A stretch of DNA of 21,719 bases from JAXFQS01 sp034178815 (GTDB taxonomy: Bacteria; Verrucomicrobiota; Kiritimatiellia; RFP12; DVOR01). The translations under genes were made by a program, and so were the position numbers. Shown in pieces: positions 21,269 to 21,719 of the stretch (position 1 is its first letter; every line of letters starts with the position of its first letter). The stretch covers positions 1 through 21,719 of the forward strand of contig JAXFQS010000111.1 in NCBI GenBank assembly GCA_034178815.1. Direction: 5' to 3'. Under the pieces are notes generated by a model. It had not been told where the DNA came from. It was given only the letters and a program-made list of their open reading frames with translations, and searched no databases.

Positions 21269-21719
21269 TTAGACGTTGAAGAGGAAGTGGACAACATCGC
21301 CGTCTTGCATCACATACTCTTTGCCTTCGACGCGCAGGAGTCCGGCGGCACGGGCGGCGGCTTCGCCTCCGAGGCGGACGAAGTCGTCATAGGAGACAAC
21401 TTCTGCACGGATGAAGCCGCGTTCGAAGTCGGTATGGATAACACCTGCGGCCTTGGGGGCGGTCCAACCTTTGCGAATGGTCCAGGCTCGGGATTCCTCG
21501 GGGCCGGCTGTGAGGAAACTCATCAGTCCAAGGGTGTCGTAGGCGGTGCGGACGGTAAGATCCAATCCGCTTTCTTCTACGCCGTAGGACGCGAGGAAGT
21601 CGGCGCGTTCGGCATCGGTGACGCCGGCGAGTTCGGCCTCCATCTCGGCGCAGATTTTGATGACTTGACTCTGGTGGGCGGCGGCGTGGGCTCGGACTTG
21701 TTTGACGAAGGCGTTGTCT
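21269..21719 (-). CDS. ychF: YchF/OLA1-family ATPase, C-terminal part (gene runs off the right edge)
   Basis: About 149 C-terminal residues are visible, and the frame stays open to the window end. The C-terminal TGS domain is clear: TAYDTLGLMSFLTAGPEES, AWTIRKGWTAPKAAGVIHTD, FERGFIRAEVVSYDDF, and the ending VMQDGDVVHFLFNV. YchF is an ATP-preferring member of the Obg-related GTPases that binds ribosomes. The nucleotide-binding part is outside the window. It is probably the first visible gene of the ychF-rnr-rescue factor-mutS-secreted protein operon. Confidence 0.95.
   Translation of the reverse strand, partial: DNAFVKQVRAHAAAHQSQVIKICAEMEAELAGVTDAERADFLASYGVEESGLDLTVRTAYDTLGLMSFLTAGPEESRAWTIRKGWTAPKAAGVIHTDFERGFIRAEVVSYDDFVRLGGEAAARAAGLLRVEGKEYVMQDGDVVHFLFNV

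Overview
This is a G+C-rich chromosomal segment of a bacterium with compact operons. The proteins suggest an anaerobe of the PVC group, near Verrucomicrobiota, Lentisphaerota or Kiritimatiellota. The hints are a very large Hanks-type kinase with an N-terminal zinc ribbon and Ala/Thr/Asn-rich linkers, a TM1266-family protein (normally a companion of [FeFe]-hydrogenase), and a lone mitochondrial-type release-factor-like rescue protein. The phylum assignment is an inference and could be wrong. Housekeeping genes are intact and full length.

Left end (1-1600): a short AT-rich accessory patch lies directly against the 3' end of a tRNA-Ser gene. It holds the headless C-terminal remnant of an unknown gene, overlapped by a small intact gene, and then a cluster of degenerate hairpin-forming repeats. 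A tRNA-Pro gene with a clear promoter follows, then about 400 bases with no convincing gene.

Minus-strand block (1603-5720): lgt and tyrA form one unit. A second unit, driven by a perfect-consensus promoter, holds an FtsB/DivIC-like division protein, a low-molecular-weight phosphatase with a YwlE-like active site, and the fused NAD(P)H-hydrate repair enzyme.

Plus-strand block (5795-14432): a zinc-ribbon Ser/Thr kinase, a membrane-anchored HEAT-like protein and a TM1266-family protein are closely packed. They are followed by an ArnT/PMT-like glycosyltransferase overlapping a DPM1/GtrB-like GT2, and then a two-component system whose promoter appears to make a leaderless mRNA. The kinase and lgt are divergent and their core promoters physically overlap.

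Right part (14436-21719): a tRNA-Ala gene (minus) with its own promoter and terminator, and a UDP-glucuronate decarboxylase (UDP-xylose synthase). A minus-strand operon then reads ychF, rnr, a release-factor-like rescue protein, mutS and a small secreted protein, with intergenic gaps of 1 to 21 bases. The themes are envelope modification (Lgt, glycosyltransferases, UDP-xylose, sensor kinase) and nucleic-acid and translation quality control (YchF, RNase R, rescue factor, MutS).
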